Positions 42,113 through 49,856 of a stretch of 49,856 bases of DNA are shown in pieces. A program made the position numbers and the translations under genes. Within the stretch, counting starts at the first letter, position 1, and the number at the start of each line of letters is the position of its first letter. The notes under the pieces are model-generated. The model did not search any database. It worked only from the letters and a program-made list of their open reading frames with translations, and had not been told where the DNA came from. The stretch lies in the NCBI GenBank assembly GCA_045531685.1, contig JAZSEL010000089.1, positions 1 to 49,856 of the forward strand, given 5' to 3'. This DNA comes from RGIG8767 sp045531685. GTDB taxonomy: Bacteria > Bacillota > Clostridia > Lachnospirales > Lachnospiraceae.

Positions 42113-42147
42113 TGTACAATTTTGGCACCGGATTGCGTAAGAAATCC

Positions 42148-42176
42148 TTGCAAAATCACTGTTTTTCAAGTAAGAT
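42148..42176 (+). promoter_or_regulatory. Promoter for OPT transporter
   Basis: -35 TTGCAA (42148-42153), a 17-base spacer and -10 TAAGAT (42171-42176), 40 bases upstream of the ATG at 42216. Confidence 0.65.
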
Positions 42177-42215
42177 AGAATGCAGTGTGACTTTAGTTTT
42201 AGAAGGAGAAAGAAA

Positions 42216-44120
42216 ATGGAAAACAAAAACGAATTTAAGCCTTATATTCCTGCTGATAAAGTTACTCCTGAAATTACAGTGACATCTGTAGTTATGGGTA
42301 TCATTTTAGCAGTAGTATTTGGTGCAGCCAATGCCTACCTTGGACTTAGAGTAGGTATGACAGTATCGGCTTCTATTCCGGCAGCAGTTATTGCAATGGG
42401 GGTTATCCGCGTTATTATGCGCAAGAATTCCATTCTTGAAAGTAACGTAGTACAGACAATCGGTTCTGCCGGAGAATCATTGGCAGCCGGTGCCATCTTC
42501 ACTTTACCTGCTTTATTCTTATGGGCGGCTGAAGGAAGAATGGACAAACCAAGCATTATTGAAATTACAATGATCGCTTTACTTGGTGGTTTACTCGGTG
42601 TATTCTTTATGGTTCCGCTGAGAAATGCACTTATCGTTAAGGAACATGGTGTTTTACCATATCCGGAAGGAACTGCTTGTGCAGAAGTATTACTTGCAGG
42701 TGAAGAAGGTGGAGCAAATGCTTCTACAGTATTCGCAGGTATGGGATTTGCAGCAGCGTTCAAATTCATCATTGACGGACTTAAAGTAGTTCCGGGTGAA
42801 ATTGCAGCAAGTATTAAAGGTTTCAAGGGTGAAATCGGAACTCAGATTTATCCGGCAGTATTCTCTGTAGGTTACATCTGTGGACCTCGTATTTCATCTT
42901 ACATGTTTGCAGGTAGTATTATCAGCTGGTTAGTGTTGATTCCTGCTATCGCGTTATTTGGTGAAACATTGATTTTATACCCAGGTACAGCTCCAATTGG
43001 TGAGATGTTTGCTGAAGGTGGCGCATATGCTATTTGGGGTTCTTATATCCGTTACATCGGTGCAGGTGCTCTTGCAGCAGGTGGTATCATCAGTTTAATT
43101 AAGTCATTACCACTTATCATCCGTACATTCCGTGATGCTATGAAGAGCATGAAGGGTGGCGTAGGTGTAGCAGGTAGCGAACGTACAGCGCAGGATCTTA
43201 GCATGAAGATTGTATTAGGTGCTATCGCGGCTTGTACTATTTTAGTATGGTTAGTTCCTGCAATTCCTGTAACATTCCTTGGTGCAGTAATTGTGGTAGT
43301 ATTTGGTTTCTTCTTTGCAACAGTATCTTCCAGAATGGTAGGTCTTGTTGGAAGTAGTAACAACCCGGTATCCGGTATGGCTATCGCAACACTTCTTATT
43401 GCAACTGTACTCTTAAAGATTACAGGTGATGGCGGTGTTCACGGTATGCAGGGTGCTATTGCAATCGGTTCTATCATTTGTATCGTAGCAGCTATTGCAG
43501 GTGATACATCTCAGGACTTAAAGACAGGTTACTTACTTGGTGCAACACCTAAGAAACAGCAGGTTGGTGAAGTTCTCGGTGTAGTGGCTTCTGCTTTTGC
43601 TATCGGTGGTACCTTATACCTCTTAGACGCAGCATGGGGATTTGGCTCAGAAGAATTAGCAGCTCCTCAGGCTACACTTATGAAGATGATTATCGAAGGT
43701 GTTATGGAAGCTAACCTTCCATGGACATTAGTATTTATCGGCGTATTCATCGCAATCACAGTTGAAGTTTTAGGAATCCCTGTACTTCCATTTGCAATCG
43801 GTGTATACTTACCAATCCACTTAAATGCATGTATCATGGTTGGTGGTATTGTTCGTCTTGTATTTGATAAGATGAAGAAGGAAGAAAAGGAAAAAGAACG
43901 TATCATCAGTGATGGTATTCTTTTCTGTTCCGGTATGATTGCAGGTGAAGGTCTTGTAGGTATTTTACTTGCCCTTCTTGCAGTAGCAGGTGTAGATGCT
44001 ATGTTAGATATTTCCGGCATCTTAAATCTTTCAACAGGTGCTTCCAGCATTGCAGCATTAGTGGTATTTGCACTTGTAATTCTTTCCTTATTAAAGTTCT
44101 CTGTTTGGAAGAAAAAATAA
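42216..44120 (+). CDS. OPT-family oligopeptide transporter
   Basis: Proton-coupled peptide or metal-chelate importer of 634 residues with about 14-16 predicted spans. It starts with FKPYIPADKVTPEIT and has the family's NAYLGLRVGMTVSASIPAAV motif near residue 40 and GVLPYPEGTACAEVL near 150. The ATG at 42216 follows AGAAGGAG; an upstream in-frame codon at 42180 is too close to the promoter. Codons are strongly biased to GGT, ACA, CTT and GCA, unlike the surrounding signalling genes, indicating high expression. The PqqD-like gene begins 21 bases after its stop, so they are cotranscribed. Confidence 0.92.
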   Translation: MENKNEFKPYIPADKVTPEITVTSVVMGIILAVVFGAANAYLGLRVGMTVSASIPAAVIAMGVIRVIMRKNSILESNVVQTIGSAGESLAAGAIFTLPALFLWAAEGRMDKPSIIEITMIALLGGLLGVFFMVPLRNALIVKEHGVLPYPEGTACAEVLLAGEEGGANASTVFAGMGFAAAFKFIIDGLKVVPGEIAASIKGFKGEIGTQIYPAVFSVGYICGPRISSYMFAGSIISWLVLIPAIALFGETLILYPGTAPIGEMFAEGGAYAIWGSYIRYIGAGALAAGGIISLIKSLPLIIRTFRDAMKSMKGGVGVAGSERTAQDLSMKIVLGAIAACTILVWLVPAIPVTFLGAVIVVVFGFFFATVSSRMVGLVGSSNNPVSGMAIATLLIATVLLKITGDGGVHGMQGAIAIGSIICIVAAIAGDTSQDLKTGYLLGATPKKQQVGEVLGVVASAFAIGGTLYLLDAAWGFGSEELAAPQATLMKMIIEGVMEANLPWTLVFIGVFIAITVEVLGIPVLPFAIGVYLPIHLNACIMVGGIVRLVFDKMKKEEKEKERIISDGILFCSGMIAGEGLVGILLALLAVAGVDAMLDISGILNLSTGASSIAALVVFALVILSLLKFSVWKKK

Positions 44121-44141
44121 GGATTTGTTAAAGGTTGATAT

Positions 44142-44492
44142 ATGAAAAAAAAGAAAGAAGTTATTTCCCAAAATTATCTGGAAAAGATACCGGTCCGCCC
44201 GGCACACATTGCATGGAGTGCCAATGAGGAAGGTATTGTTACATTGGATATTGAAAATACAGGACTATTCAATCGTATCGCGCAGAAATTGCTGCGCAAA
44301 CCAAAAGTAAGTCACATTCATTTAGATGAGATGGGGAGTTTTGTATGGCCATTGCTTGACGGAGATAAAAATATCATTGAGCTTGGCAAGAATGTGGAGG
44401 AACATTTTGGCGAAAAAGCCAATCCTTTGTATGAGAGATTATCCAAGTATTTTCAGATACTGGACAGTTATGGTTTTGTTGAGTGGAAATAG
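44142..44492 (+). CDS. PqqD-like (RRE-fold) small protein
   Basis: Protein of 116 residues resembling PqqD, a winged-helix peptide-recognition domain used in ribosomal peptide biosynthesis. The region about 75-116 (LDEMGSFVWPLLDGDKNI and the following helices) is the typical PqqD core; a basic N-terminal extension of about 70 residues precedes it. There is no radical-SAM enzyme or precursor peptide in the window. It is coupled to the OPT transporter gene, so it may bind peptides or recruit a partner to the transporter; that role is only an inference. The ATG follows AAAGG with seven-base spacing. A perfect terminator follows. Confidence 0.78.
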   Translation: MKKKKEVISQNYLEKIPVRPAHIAWSANEEGIVTLDIENTGLFNRIAQKLLRKPKVSHIHLDEMGSFVWPLLDGDKNIIELGKNVEEHFGEKANPLYERLSKYFQILDSYGFVEWK

Positions 44493-44496
44493 TGAT

Positions 44497-44527
44497 AAGG
44501 ACGTTGGAATTTTCCAACGTCCTTTTT
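44497..44527 (+). terminator. Terminator after PqqD-like gene
   Basis: AGGACGTTGGA pairs perfectly with TCCAACGTCCT around ATTT, followed by TTTT. Confidence 0.92.
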
Positions 44528-44668
44528 GTATAATATGTGTAAGTCGGAAGTACTATTTTTGGTTAGTATTTCGGACGTGTTTTTGTTGTAAAAAAAACAA
44601 TATAATGATAGAATTTAGTAAAGTTTAGTCACAATTTAATATTATTTCGGTGCGAAAGGAAAAACAGT

Positions 44669-46849
44669 ATGTTTAACAAAGGAAAAAAGGGTCCTGAGAA
44701 AAAAGAAAATGCACTGGAAGGAAGACTTCCAAACAATGAATTAAGTCTTCAGAAGAAGGAAGAAGCCGGAAAGGGAACGGCTTCCGAAAAGGGAAAAAGT
44801 ACTAAACAAAAAGGAAAGAAAGTTTTATTTTCTATCCGAATTAAGGTAGCATTGGTGATGGTAATATCCGTAATTGCTGCTGTTGGGGTTAACTATGTGT
44901 ATTTGACGTCTATGGCTGAGGAGGCTTTGATTTCTAATACAGAATCTTCACTTGTAAATGTGGCGAGTGCCCAGATTGGAACCATTGATCAGGCGATTCA
45001 GAAGTACAATGCTACAATGACTTATCTGGATAATTCGGAAGATATCACGATTTTCGAAGTAAATGCAGGTGAGAAATTTGAAAATGAAGTAAATGGTACA
45101 TTGGTTAAGTTTATGGACAAGAACCAGGATTTATCGTCCATAAGCTTCGTTGGTGTGGAAACTAAGCTTGCTTTGGCTTCCACGGATAAAGCTCTTGTGG
45201 ATAAGGATTATTCACAGGAAGCATTTGTAAATTATATTTTGGAAAACAACCAGCCGGCACAGAGCGATGTGTTTATTGATGAAGCAACAGGCGAAGCCAT
45301 GATATCCATTGGTGTTCCGCAGATTAAATTTAAGGATACCAGATTATCCGGTGTTATGTTTGTTAACATCAGAGCAAACTTGTTATCAGACGCAGTAGCA
45401 GGAATTAAGGTAAACGGACAGGAAGCCAGCTATGCCTGCCTGTTAGATACATCCGGTAATTATATTTATCATCCGGATGCTTCATTAATCGGTACTAAGA
45501 CTACAGAACCAATATTATTGGATGTAGTAGAAAGAGTGCAGAGCGGAGAAGAAATTGCTCCGGCGGTTTCTTTGGATGAAAATGATAATTATGTGGCATA
45601 TAGTGTATCTTCTATGAATAATTGGATTCTTCCGATTTATATTCCGAGAAGTGATGTATTGGCACCTGTGACAGCTATGAGTTCAAGTGCTGTGGCAATT
45701 AGTGTGGGCTTAGTTGCTATTTTGTCTGTCATTGCATTCATATTTGCACTTTCCATCACAGCGCCGCTTAAGAAAATTACACATGTAGTACGTAAAATTG
45801 CAGACTTGGATCTTGCACAGCATAAGAAATATGCATATCTTGCCAAGAAGAGAGATGAGACCGGTGAAATCGGACGTGCTGTTGAAAAAATGCGTGGTTC
45901 CTTCCAGGGCATGATGACAGAATTATCTGCTATATCCGGCTCCATCAGTAAAGATGCTGACCGGTTAAATGAAATTGCCAATGTAGTAACGGATCATGCA
46001 GATAACAATTTTGCAGCAACACAGCAGCTTTCAGCAGGTATGGAAGAAACATCTGCAAGTACGGATGTAATCAGTGCCGATGTTTCTAAGATTGAATCTT
46101 ATACTTCTGAGATTAATGCCCGTGCGACGGACGGTGTACGTTTATCAGAAGAAATCATGAAACGCACCGTAGAAATGAAAGAGAATACAATGGTAGCAAG
46201 TGAATCCACACGTCAGATGTACGAAGCGGTACGGAAAGAAACTCAGAATGCTATTGAGAGAAGCCAGTCCGTATCTAAGATTGATGAGCTTGCGAATGCA
46301 ATCAAAGAAATCGCTGACCAGACCGGATTACTTTCCTTGAATGCATCTATTGAGGCAGCACGAGCAGGAGAAGCCGGAAGGGGATTCTCAGTCGTTGCAA
46401 GTGAAATCGGTAAATTGGCAGATGAATCATCCAAGACAGTAGGCAATATTGCTTCCATCGTTCAGGAAGTTACCCAGGCGGTGAATGATATGACACAGAG
46501 CTTGGAAAAGACATTGGATTTCCTTGAAAACAAAGTTCTTGGAGATTATGACGGATTCATTTCAAGCTGTGAGAAATATGCAGCGGATGCATCGGATATT
46601 AACCAGACCATGCAGGAAGTTGACCGTTCTATTGATGAACTGAATGATAGTATGTTAAAGATTTCCGATGCGATTACAGGTATCAATCAGGCAGTATCCG
46701 AAGCTACAAGCGGTGTGGCAGACGTGGCAAACAACAATTCCGATATTGTTAAGCTGACACGTGATACTTATGAGATGGCTCAGGAAACAATCAAGAATGC
46801 CCAGAGCTTAGATGCGATTATTGGACAGTTTAAGCTGGAAAATGTATAA
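44669..46849 (+). CDS. Methyl-accepting chemotaxis protein
   Basis: Membrane chemoreceptor of 726 residues. A Lys-rich cytoplasmic N-terminal extension (1-51) precedes span 1 (about 54-78), an extracellular Cache-type sensor domain (about 80-330), span 2 (about 338-362), HAMP (about 365-420) and the signalling coiled coil. The hairpin-tip motif LLSLNASIEAARAGEAGRGF is intact. The ligand is unknown; extracellular dCache domains often bind amino acids or organic acids. The ATG has AAAGGA upstream. It implies a motile organism. No che genes are adjacent. Confidence 0.95.
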   Translation: MFNKGKKGPEKKENALEGRLPNNELSLQKKEEAGKGTASEKGKSTKQKGKKVLFSIRIKVALVMVISVIAAVGVNYVYLTSMAEEALISNTESSLVNVASAQIGTIDQAIQKYNATMTYLDNSEDITIFEVNAGEKFENEVNGTLVKFMDKNQDLSSISFVGVETKLALASTDKALVDKDYSQEAFVNYILENNQPAQSDVFIDEATGEAMISIGVPQIKFKDTRLSGVMFVNIRANLLSDAVAGIKVNGQEASYACLLDTSGNYIYHPDASLIGTKTTEPILLDVVERVQSGEEIAPAVSLDENDNYVAYSVSSMNNWILPIYIPRSDVLAPVTAMSSSAVAISVGLVAILSVIAFIFALSITAPLKKITHVVRKIADLDLAQHKKYAYLAKKRDETGEIGRAVEKMRGSFQGMMTELSAISGSISKDADRLNEIANVVTDHADNNFAATQQLSAGMEETSASTDVISADVSKIESYTSEINARATDGVRLSEEIMKRTVEMKENTMVASESTRQMYEAVRKETQNAIERSQSVSKIDELANAIKEIADQTGLLSLNASIEAARAGEAGRGFSVVASEIGKLADESSKTVGNIASIVQEVTQAVNDMTQSLEKTLDFLENKVLGDYDGFISSCEKYAADASDINQTMQEVDRSIDELNDSMLKISDAITGINQAVSEATSGVADVANNNSDIVKLTRDTYEMAQETIKNAQSLDAIIGQFKLENV

Positions 46850-46878
46850 GAGTTAAATCATACATAGTGTACTTATAG

Positions 46879-46939
46879 AAACAAAAGAGGTGTTTGATTT
46901 TTGTTGCCCGGGCAATAAAAGTCAGATGCCTCTTTGTTT
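46879..46939 (+). terminator. Long nested hairpin after chemoreceptor
   Basis: AAACAAAAGAGG (46879-46890) pairs with CCTCTTTGTTT (46929-46939). Inside, GATTTTT can pair with AAAAGTC around a perfect palindrome TTGCCCGGGCAA (46904-46915). The T-rich 3' arm suits a terminator. Confidence 0.6.
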
Positions 46940-46983
46940 GTTGCAAAAATAATAAATCATTTGTGATTTTTCTGTGTATTTCC

Positions 46984-47012
46984 TTGTTTGAAATGTGGGG
47001 CTTTGTTAATAT
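46984..47012 (+). promoter_or_regulatory. Promoter for sensor kinase
   Basis: -35 TTGTTT (46984-46989), a 17-base spacer and -10 TAATAT (47007-47012). The predicted start near 47019 leaves room only for the ATG at 47051 with a normal ribosome site. Confidence 0.55.
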
Positions 47013-47050
47013 TAGGAGTAAGAATCCGGATGGGAAACAGGAGTGTCATT

Positions 47051-48568
47051 ATGTTTGAAAAAATGAGAATTGTGAAAAACTCCATCAGCAGAAAATTTGC
47101 GGTTATTTTTTTCTTATTAATGGCCGGTACAATATTATTGTGTTGGTTTCTTAATATTTCTTTTTTGGAAAAGTTTTATATCAGGGATAAGCAGGCGGCA
47201 CTATTGAACGCGTATGCCTTTATTAATTCTGCAATTGAGCAGGGAACTTTTGATACAGAGGAATTTGAATTGGAGCTCCAGGGGTTAAGCGCCCGCTATA
47301 ATATGGATGTTTTAATTTTAGACGCGGACTCAAAGACATTAAAATATGCAGGTGTAAATCCGGAGACTGCCCGAATTCAATTATGGGATAATTTGTTTTT
47401 GCAAGGACAGGCAATCCCGGGACCGGACGGGAGGGAATTCCCACAAAAGCAATCTCTGCTGGAAGGGGAGGATTATCGGATAGAGATTGTCAGGGACCGA
47501 ATTTTGAAGAATGAAAACGTGGAAATGTGGGGAAGTCTGGAAAACGGCAATTTCTTTTTAATCCGGACGGCTCTTGAAAGTATTAGGGACAGTGTAAGAC
47601 TTGCAAACCGTTTCCTTGGATATGTCGGAATCATAGCCGCGCTTGCAAGCGGTATTATTATATGGATTGTATCCAGAAGAATAACCAAACCGATTTTGCA
47701 ATTGGCAGATATTTCAGACAGGATGGCCCATCTGGATTTTGACGCCAGATATACGGGCAAGGATAAAAACGAGATTGCGCTTCTGGGAGAAAATATTAAC
47801 CGGATGTCCGAAGCATTGGAGGAAACCATTTCCGAATTAAAAACGGCCAATAACGAATTGGAAAAGGATATACAAAAAAGGACAGAAATAGATGAAATGC
47901 GAAAGGAATTTTTGTCCAATGTATCCCATGAATTAAAAACACCGATTGCTATTATTCAAGGATATGCAGAAGGGTTAATGGAAGGAATTAATGAGGACGA
48001 AGAAAGCCGTAATCTATATTGCAGTGTAATATGTGATGAGGCGGCTAAGATGAATACTTTAGTACAGAAGCTTCTAACATTGAATCAGCTGGAATTTGGA
48101 AGTGACCCGATTTCCATGGAGCGCTTTGATTTGGTTACATTGGTAAAGAATCAGATTCGCTCGGCAGAGATTCTGCTCAGCCAAAATGAAATCGAACTCC
48201 GGATGAAGGAGTATGAGCCGATTTATGTTTGGGGTGACGAGTTTAAAATTGCCGAAGTTTTTTCCAATTATCTGTCCAATGCCATTCATCATTGTAAGGA
48301 TGACAAGATTATTGATGTACGTTTCGAAGAGCGTGACGGAAAAATCAGAACGGTTTGCTTTAATACCGGAGAACCGATTCCGGAGGAAAGTCTGCCTCAT
48401 GTGTGGGAAAAATTTTATAAAGTAGATAAGGCAAGAACCAGAGAGTATGGAGGAAGCGGAATTGGATTATCCATTGTAAAAGCAATTATGGAATCTATGA
48501 ATCAGGCATACGGAGTAGCAAACTATACGAATGGGGTAGCCTTTTGGTTTGAGTTGGATAGGCAATAA
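47051..48568 (+). CDS. HAMP-containing sensor histidine kinase (orphan)
   Basis: Membrane kinase of 505 residues. Span 1 lies at about 15-36, an extracellular sensor of about 150 residues follows, span 2 at about 189-207, then HAMP (208-262), HisKA with phosphoacceptor His293 in SHELKTPIA, and HATPase_c with NYLSNAIHH (N box) and GGSGIGLS (467-474). The ATG at 47051 has AGGAG seven bases before it and is preferred to the one at 47030. The kinase core resembles VanS/WalK-type enzymes. No response regulator gene is adjacent; the orphan regulator at 39214 is a possible partner. A lipoprotein gene follows. Confidence 0.92.
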   Translation: MFEKMRIVKNSISRKFAVIFFLLMAGTILLCWFLNISFLEKFYIRDKQAALLNAYAFINSAIEQGTFDTEEFELELQGLSARYNMDVLILDADSKTLKYAGVNPETARIQLWDNLFLQGQAIPGPDGREFPQKQSLLEGEDYRIEIVRDRILKNENVEMWGSLENGNFFLIRTALESIRDSVRLANRFLGYVGIIAALASGIIIWIVSRRITKPILQLADISDRMAHLDFDARYTGKDKNEIALLGENINRMSEALEETISELKTANNELEKDIQKRTEIDEMRKEFLSNVSHELKTPIAIIQGYAEGLMEGINEDEESRNLYCSVICDEAAKMNTLVQKLLTLNQLEFGSDPISMERFDLVTLVKNQIRSAEILLSQNEIELRMKEYEPIYVWGDEFKIAEVFSNYLSNAIHHCKDDKIIDVRFEERDGKIRTVCFNTGEPIPEESLPHVWEKFYKVDKARTREYGGSGIGLSIVKAIMESMNQAYGVANYTNGVAFWFELDRQ

Positions 48569-48574
48569 TAGATA

Positions 48575-48603
48575 TTGCTGAATGTTTTTTTTGATGATAA
48601 AAT
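48575..48603 (+). promoter_or_regulatory. Promoter for lipoprotein gene
   Basis: -35 TTGCTG (48575-48580), a 17-base spacer and -10 TAAAAT (48598-48603), 42 bases upstream of the ATG. Confidence 0.6.
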
Positions 48604-48645
48604 GAAACGTAGTAAACCAATAAGATAAGGTGGCTGTATATTAAT

Positions 48646-49410
48646 ATGAAAAAGAACATATGCAGAGTCATGGGAATATTGCTGACAGCTGTCATGTTAA
48701 GTGGCTGTAACGTAGAAATACCTGACTTGACAGAGGAAGAATCGGCATTAATAACAGAATATGCGACCAATCTGATTGTAAAGCATAGTGAGCTTTCTGA
48801 TAGGGATTTGTTAAGCACTACAGAATTAGAGCTGGGAATACAACAGGAAGCGGAAGCCAGAGAACTCAAAATAAAAGCAGACGAGATTGCGGATGCTTAT
48901 CTCAATAAAGACATGGCTGTAATTAACGGAACAGAGACAGATGTAACGGATGGGGATGCTTCATCTCAAGGGAGCGGAAACGTGGCTGCTCCGTCCTATA
49001 CGATTTCGGAGTTTTTTGAGCAGAATGATTTTTGGGTAGAGTATTCTTCCTATGAGTTATGCGATTCTTACCCTGATGAGGAAGGAGTCTTCATGGCAAT
49101 GGATGCAACTCCGGGACATCAGCTGTGTGTGGTTAAGTTTCAAGTACAGAATGTATCTGCGTCAGACCGGGAGTTTGATATGTTCAGCCGGAAGGGTAGA
49201 TTTACATTGCTGACCGGAAATGGTGAGAAGCTGTCTGCCCAGTCTACTATGTTATTAAATGACCTTTCTTCTTATAAAGGAACAATTGCCGCCAATGAAG
49301 CAGAGGAGATGGTACTAATCTTTGAAGTAGAGGAAGGAGTATCTTCCATGGACTCTATGCAATTGGTAATGAAGAACGGAAGTGAAGACAATACCATTCT
49401 ATTGCAGTAG
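48646..49410 (+). CDS. Lipoprotein of unknown function
   Basis: Exported protein of 254 residues. The signal peptide ends in lipobox LSGC with Cys21 as the lipid anchor. Residues about 25-85 are charged and helical, 85-115 form a Ser/Thr/Gly-rich linker, and the C-terminal 130 residues are beta-rich with an immunoglobulin-like DUF4352-type pattern (CVVKFQVQNVSASDREFDMF, then a beta-strand series). It has its own promoter, so its link to the upstream sensor kinase may be functional more than operonic. The function is not known. Confidence 0.8.
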   Translation: MKKNICRVMGILLTAVMLSGCNVEIPDLTEEESALITEYATNLIVKHSELSDRDLLSTTELELGIQQEAEARELKIKADEIADAYLNKDMAVINGTETDVTDGDASSQGSGNVAAPSYTISEFFEQNDFWVEYSSYELCDSYPDEEGVFMAMDATPGHQLCVVKFQVQNVSASDREFDMFSRKGRFTLLTGNGEKLSAQSTMLLNDLSSYKGTIAANEAEEMVLIFEVEEGVSSMDSMQLVMKNGSEDNTILLQ

Positions 49411-49449
49411 GTGAATATAGGACATTCCGGTAGTAAGTGTGGAATACGT

Positions 49450-49481
49450 CAGGCAAGTCGTGAAGCGGCTTGCCTGTTTTT
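49450..49481 (+). terminator. Terminator after lipoprotein gene
   Basis: CAGGCAAGTCG pairs with CGGCTTGCCTG (one G-U pair) around TGAAG, followed by five T. Confidence 0.88.
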
Positions 49482-49626
49482 ATGGATGGGAAAATAGAGA
49501 TAACGAGCAAAGCGATAATTGGTATAGTAATCAACAGCATAATGCACAAAAACTATGGAGAAGGATAGTACATTAGTTACAAATTGTCTGAAATGTTAGA
49601 AAAATAAAAAAATTACAAAAAAACAC

Positions 49627-49655
49627 TTGCAAAAGTAAATTTGAAATGATATTAT
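49627..49655 (+). promoter_or_regulatory. Upstream promoter of probable stable-RNA operon
   Basis: -35 TTGCAA (49627-49632), a 17-base spacer and -10 TATTAT (49650-49655), inside an A-rich tract. It is the first of two promoters about 105 bases apart. The rest of 49482-49626 has no supportable gene. Confidence 0.55.
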
Positions 49656-49731
49656 AAATTTCGCTGCGAGGGAAACAGGTACTACGATGTAGAAAACTGT
49701 TGAAAGCAGCGAAAAAAGTTTTAAAAAGCTG

Positions 49732-49760
49732 TTGACAATAAGATGAGCGCGTGATAGTAT
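49732..49760 (+). promoter_or_regulatory. Strong promoter of probable rRNA operon
   Basis: A perfect -35 TTGACA (49732-49737), a 17-base spacer and -10 TAGTAT (49755-49760). An AT-rich UP-like element (AAAAAAGTTTTAAAAAG) lies directly upstream, as in Firmicutes rrn promoters. The 96 bases after it contain no coding frame and no mature rRNA start. Confidence 0.65.
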
Positions 49761-49856
49761 TAACGAGTTGCGTGTGAAACGATTGCAACACAAAAGCAAA
49801 GCACAGTTCGCAGCAAAGCTGCTCACTGACTGCTGTCGCAGAATAATCCTTTGCAT

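Noticed and set aside
49481..49567. 28-codon frame starting in the lipoprotein terminator
   Set aside because: Its ATG follows the terminator T tract with no ribosome site; probably chance.

Overview
The window looks like chromosomal DNA from a Gram-positive, anaerobic, probably gut-dwelling Clostridia, most likely Lachnospiraceae. The basis is low-to-moderate GC, strong AGGAG-type ribosome binding sites, B. subtilis-like sigma-A promoters, and gene content (secG-rnr-smpB-ssrA, araM, OPT-PqqD, FapA/HD-GYP, UMF1 transporter). The genus cannot be fixed from sequence alone. I see no phage, insertion sequence, CRISPR array, tRNA or complete rRNA.

Region 1 (1-5655): housekeeping genes. A GNAT acetyltransferase faces away from exonuclease III. 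A PfkB/KDG-type sugar kinase follows, then dtd, an RluA-type pseudouridine synthase and a small Cys-rich protein. The gaps after dtd, after the pseudouridine synthase and after the Cys-rich gene each hold a different degenerate tandem repeat.

Region 2 (5656-16834): an arabinan/arabino-oligosaccharide locus. An ArsR-type regulator with a large uncharacterised C-terminal domain is divergent from an operon. The operon encodes an AraNPQ-like ABC importer (lipoprotein and two permeases, no ATPase), two GH43 enzymes (one probably intracellular, one exported), a GH51 arabinofuranosidase, a YesL/DUF624 membrane protein and AraM/EgsA. Oligosaccharides released outside would be imported and trimmed to arabinose inside. 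Hairpins in several gaps suggest segmental control of mRNA levels.

Region 3 (16835-27000): membrane and metabolic genes. These are a DUF819 protein, a CapA-like phosphoesterase and PepD dipeptidase (reverse strand), a Zn-dependent phospholipase C-like protein, a UMF1 MFS transporter, a DtxR-type metalloregulator, a rhodanese, a YgjP-type metallopeptidase, thiamine pyrophosphokinase and a CDF cation exporter.

Region 4 (27000-36710): a FapA/DUF342 protein carrying about ten copies of a 25-residue repeat, in tandem with an HD-GYP response regulator. Next come GpmI, a DUF554 protein and the translation-rescue cluster secG-rnr-smpB-ssrA. The tmRNA tag reads ANNKLAYAA.

Region 5 (36711-49500): envelope and signalling genes. 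They are an aromatic-acid-exporter-like protein, a PilZ protein, a single-span membrane protein, an orphan OmpR-type regulator, a PTS EIIC-EAL fusion, an OPT transporter followed by a PqqD-like protein, a chemoreceptor, an orphan sensor kinase and a lipoprotein. The HD-GYP, PilZ and EAL proteins point to active c-di-GMP signalling.

The window ends in two strong tandem promoters with an AT-rich upstream element, which look like the leader of an rRNA or other stable-RNA operon beyond the edge. The best candidates for something undescribed are the ArsR-sensor regulator with its candidate operators, the EIIC-EAL fusion, the OPT-PqqD pair and the repeat-bearing FapA.
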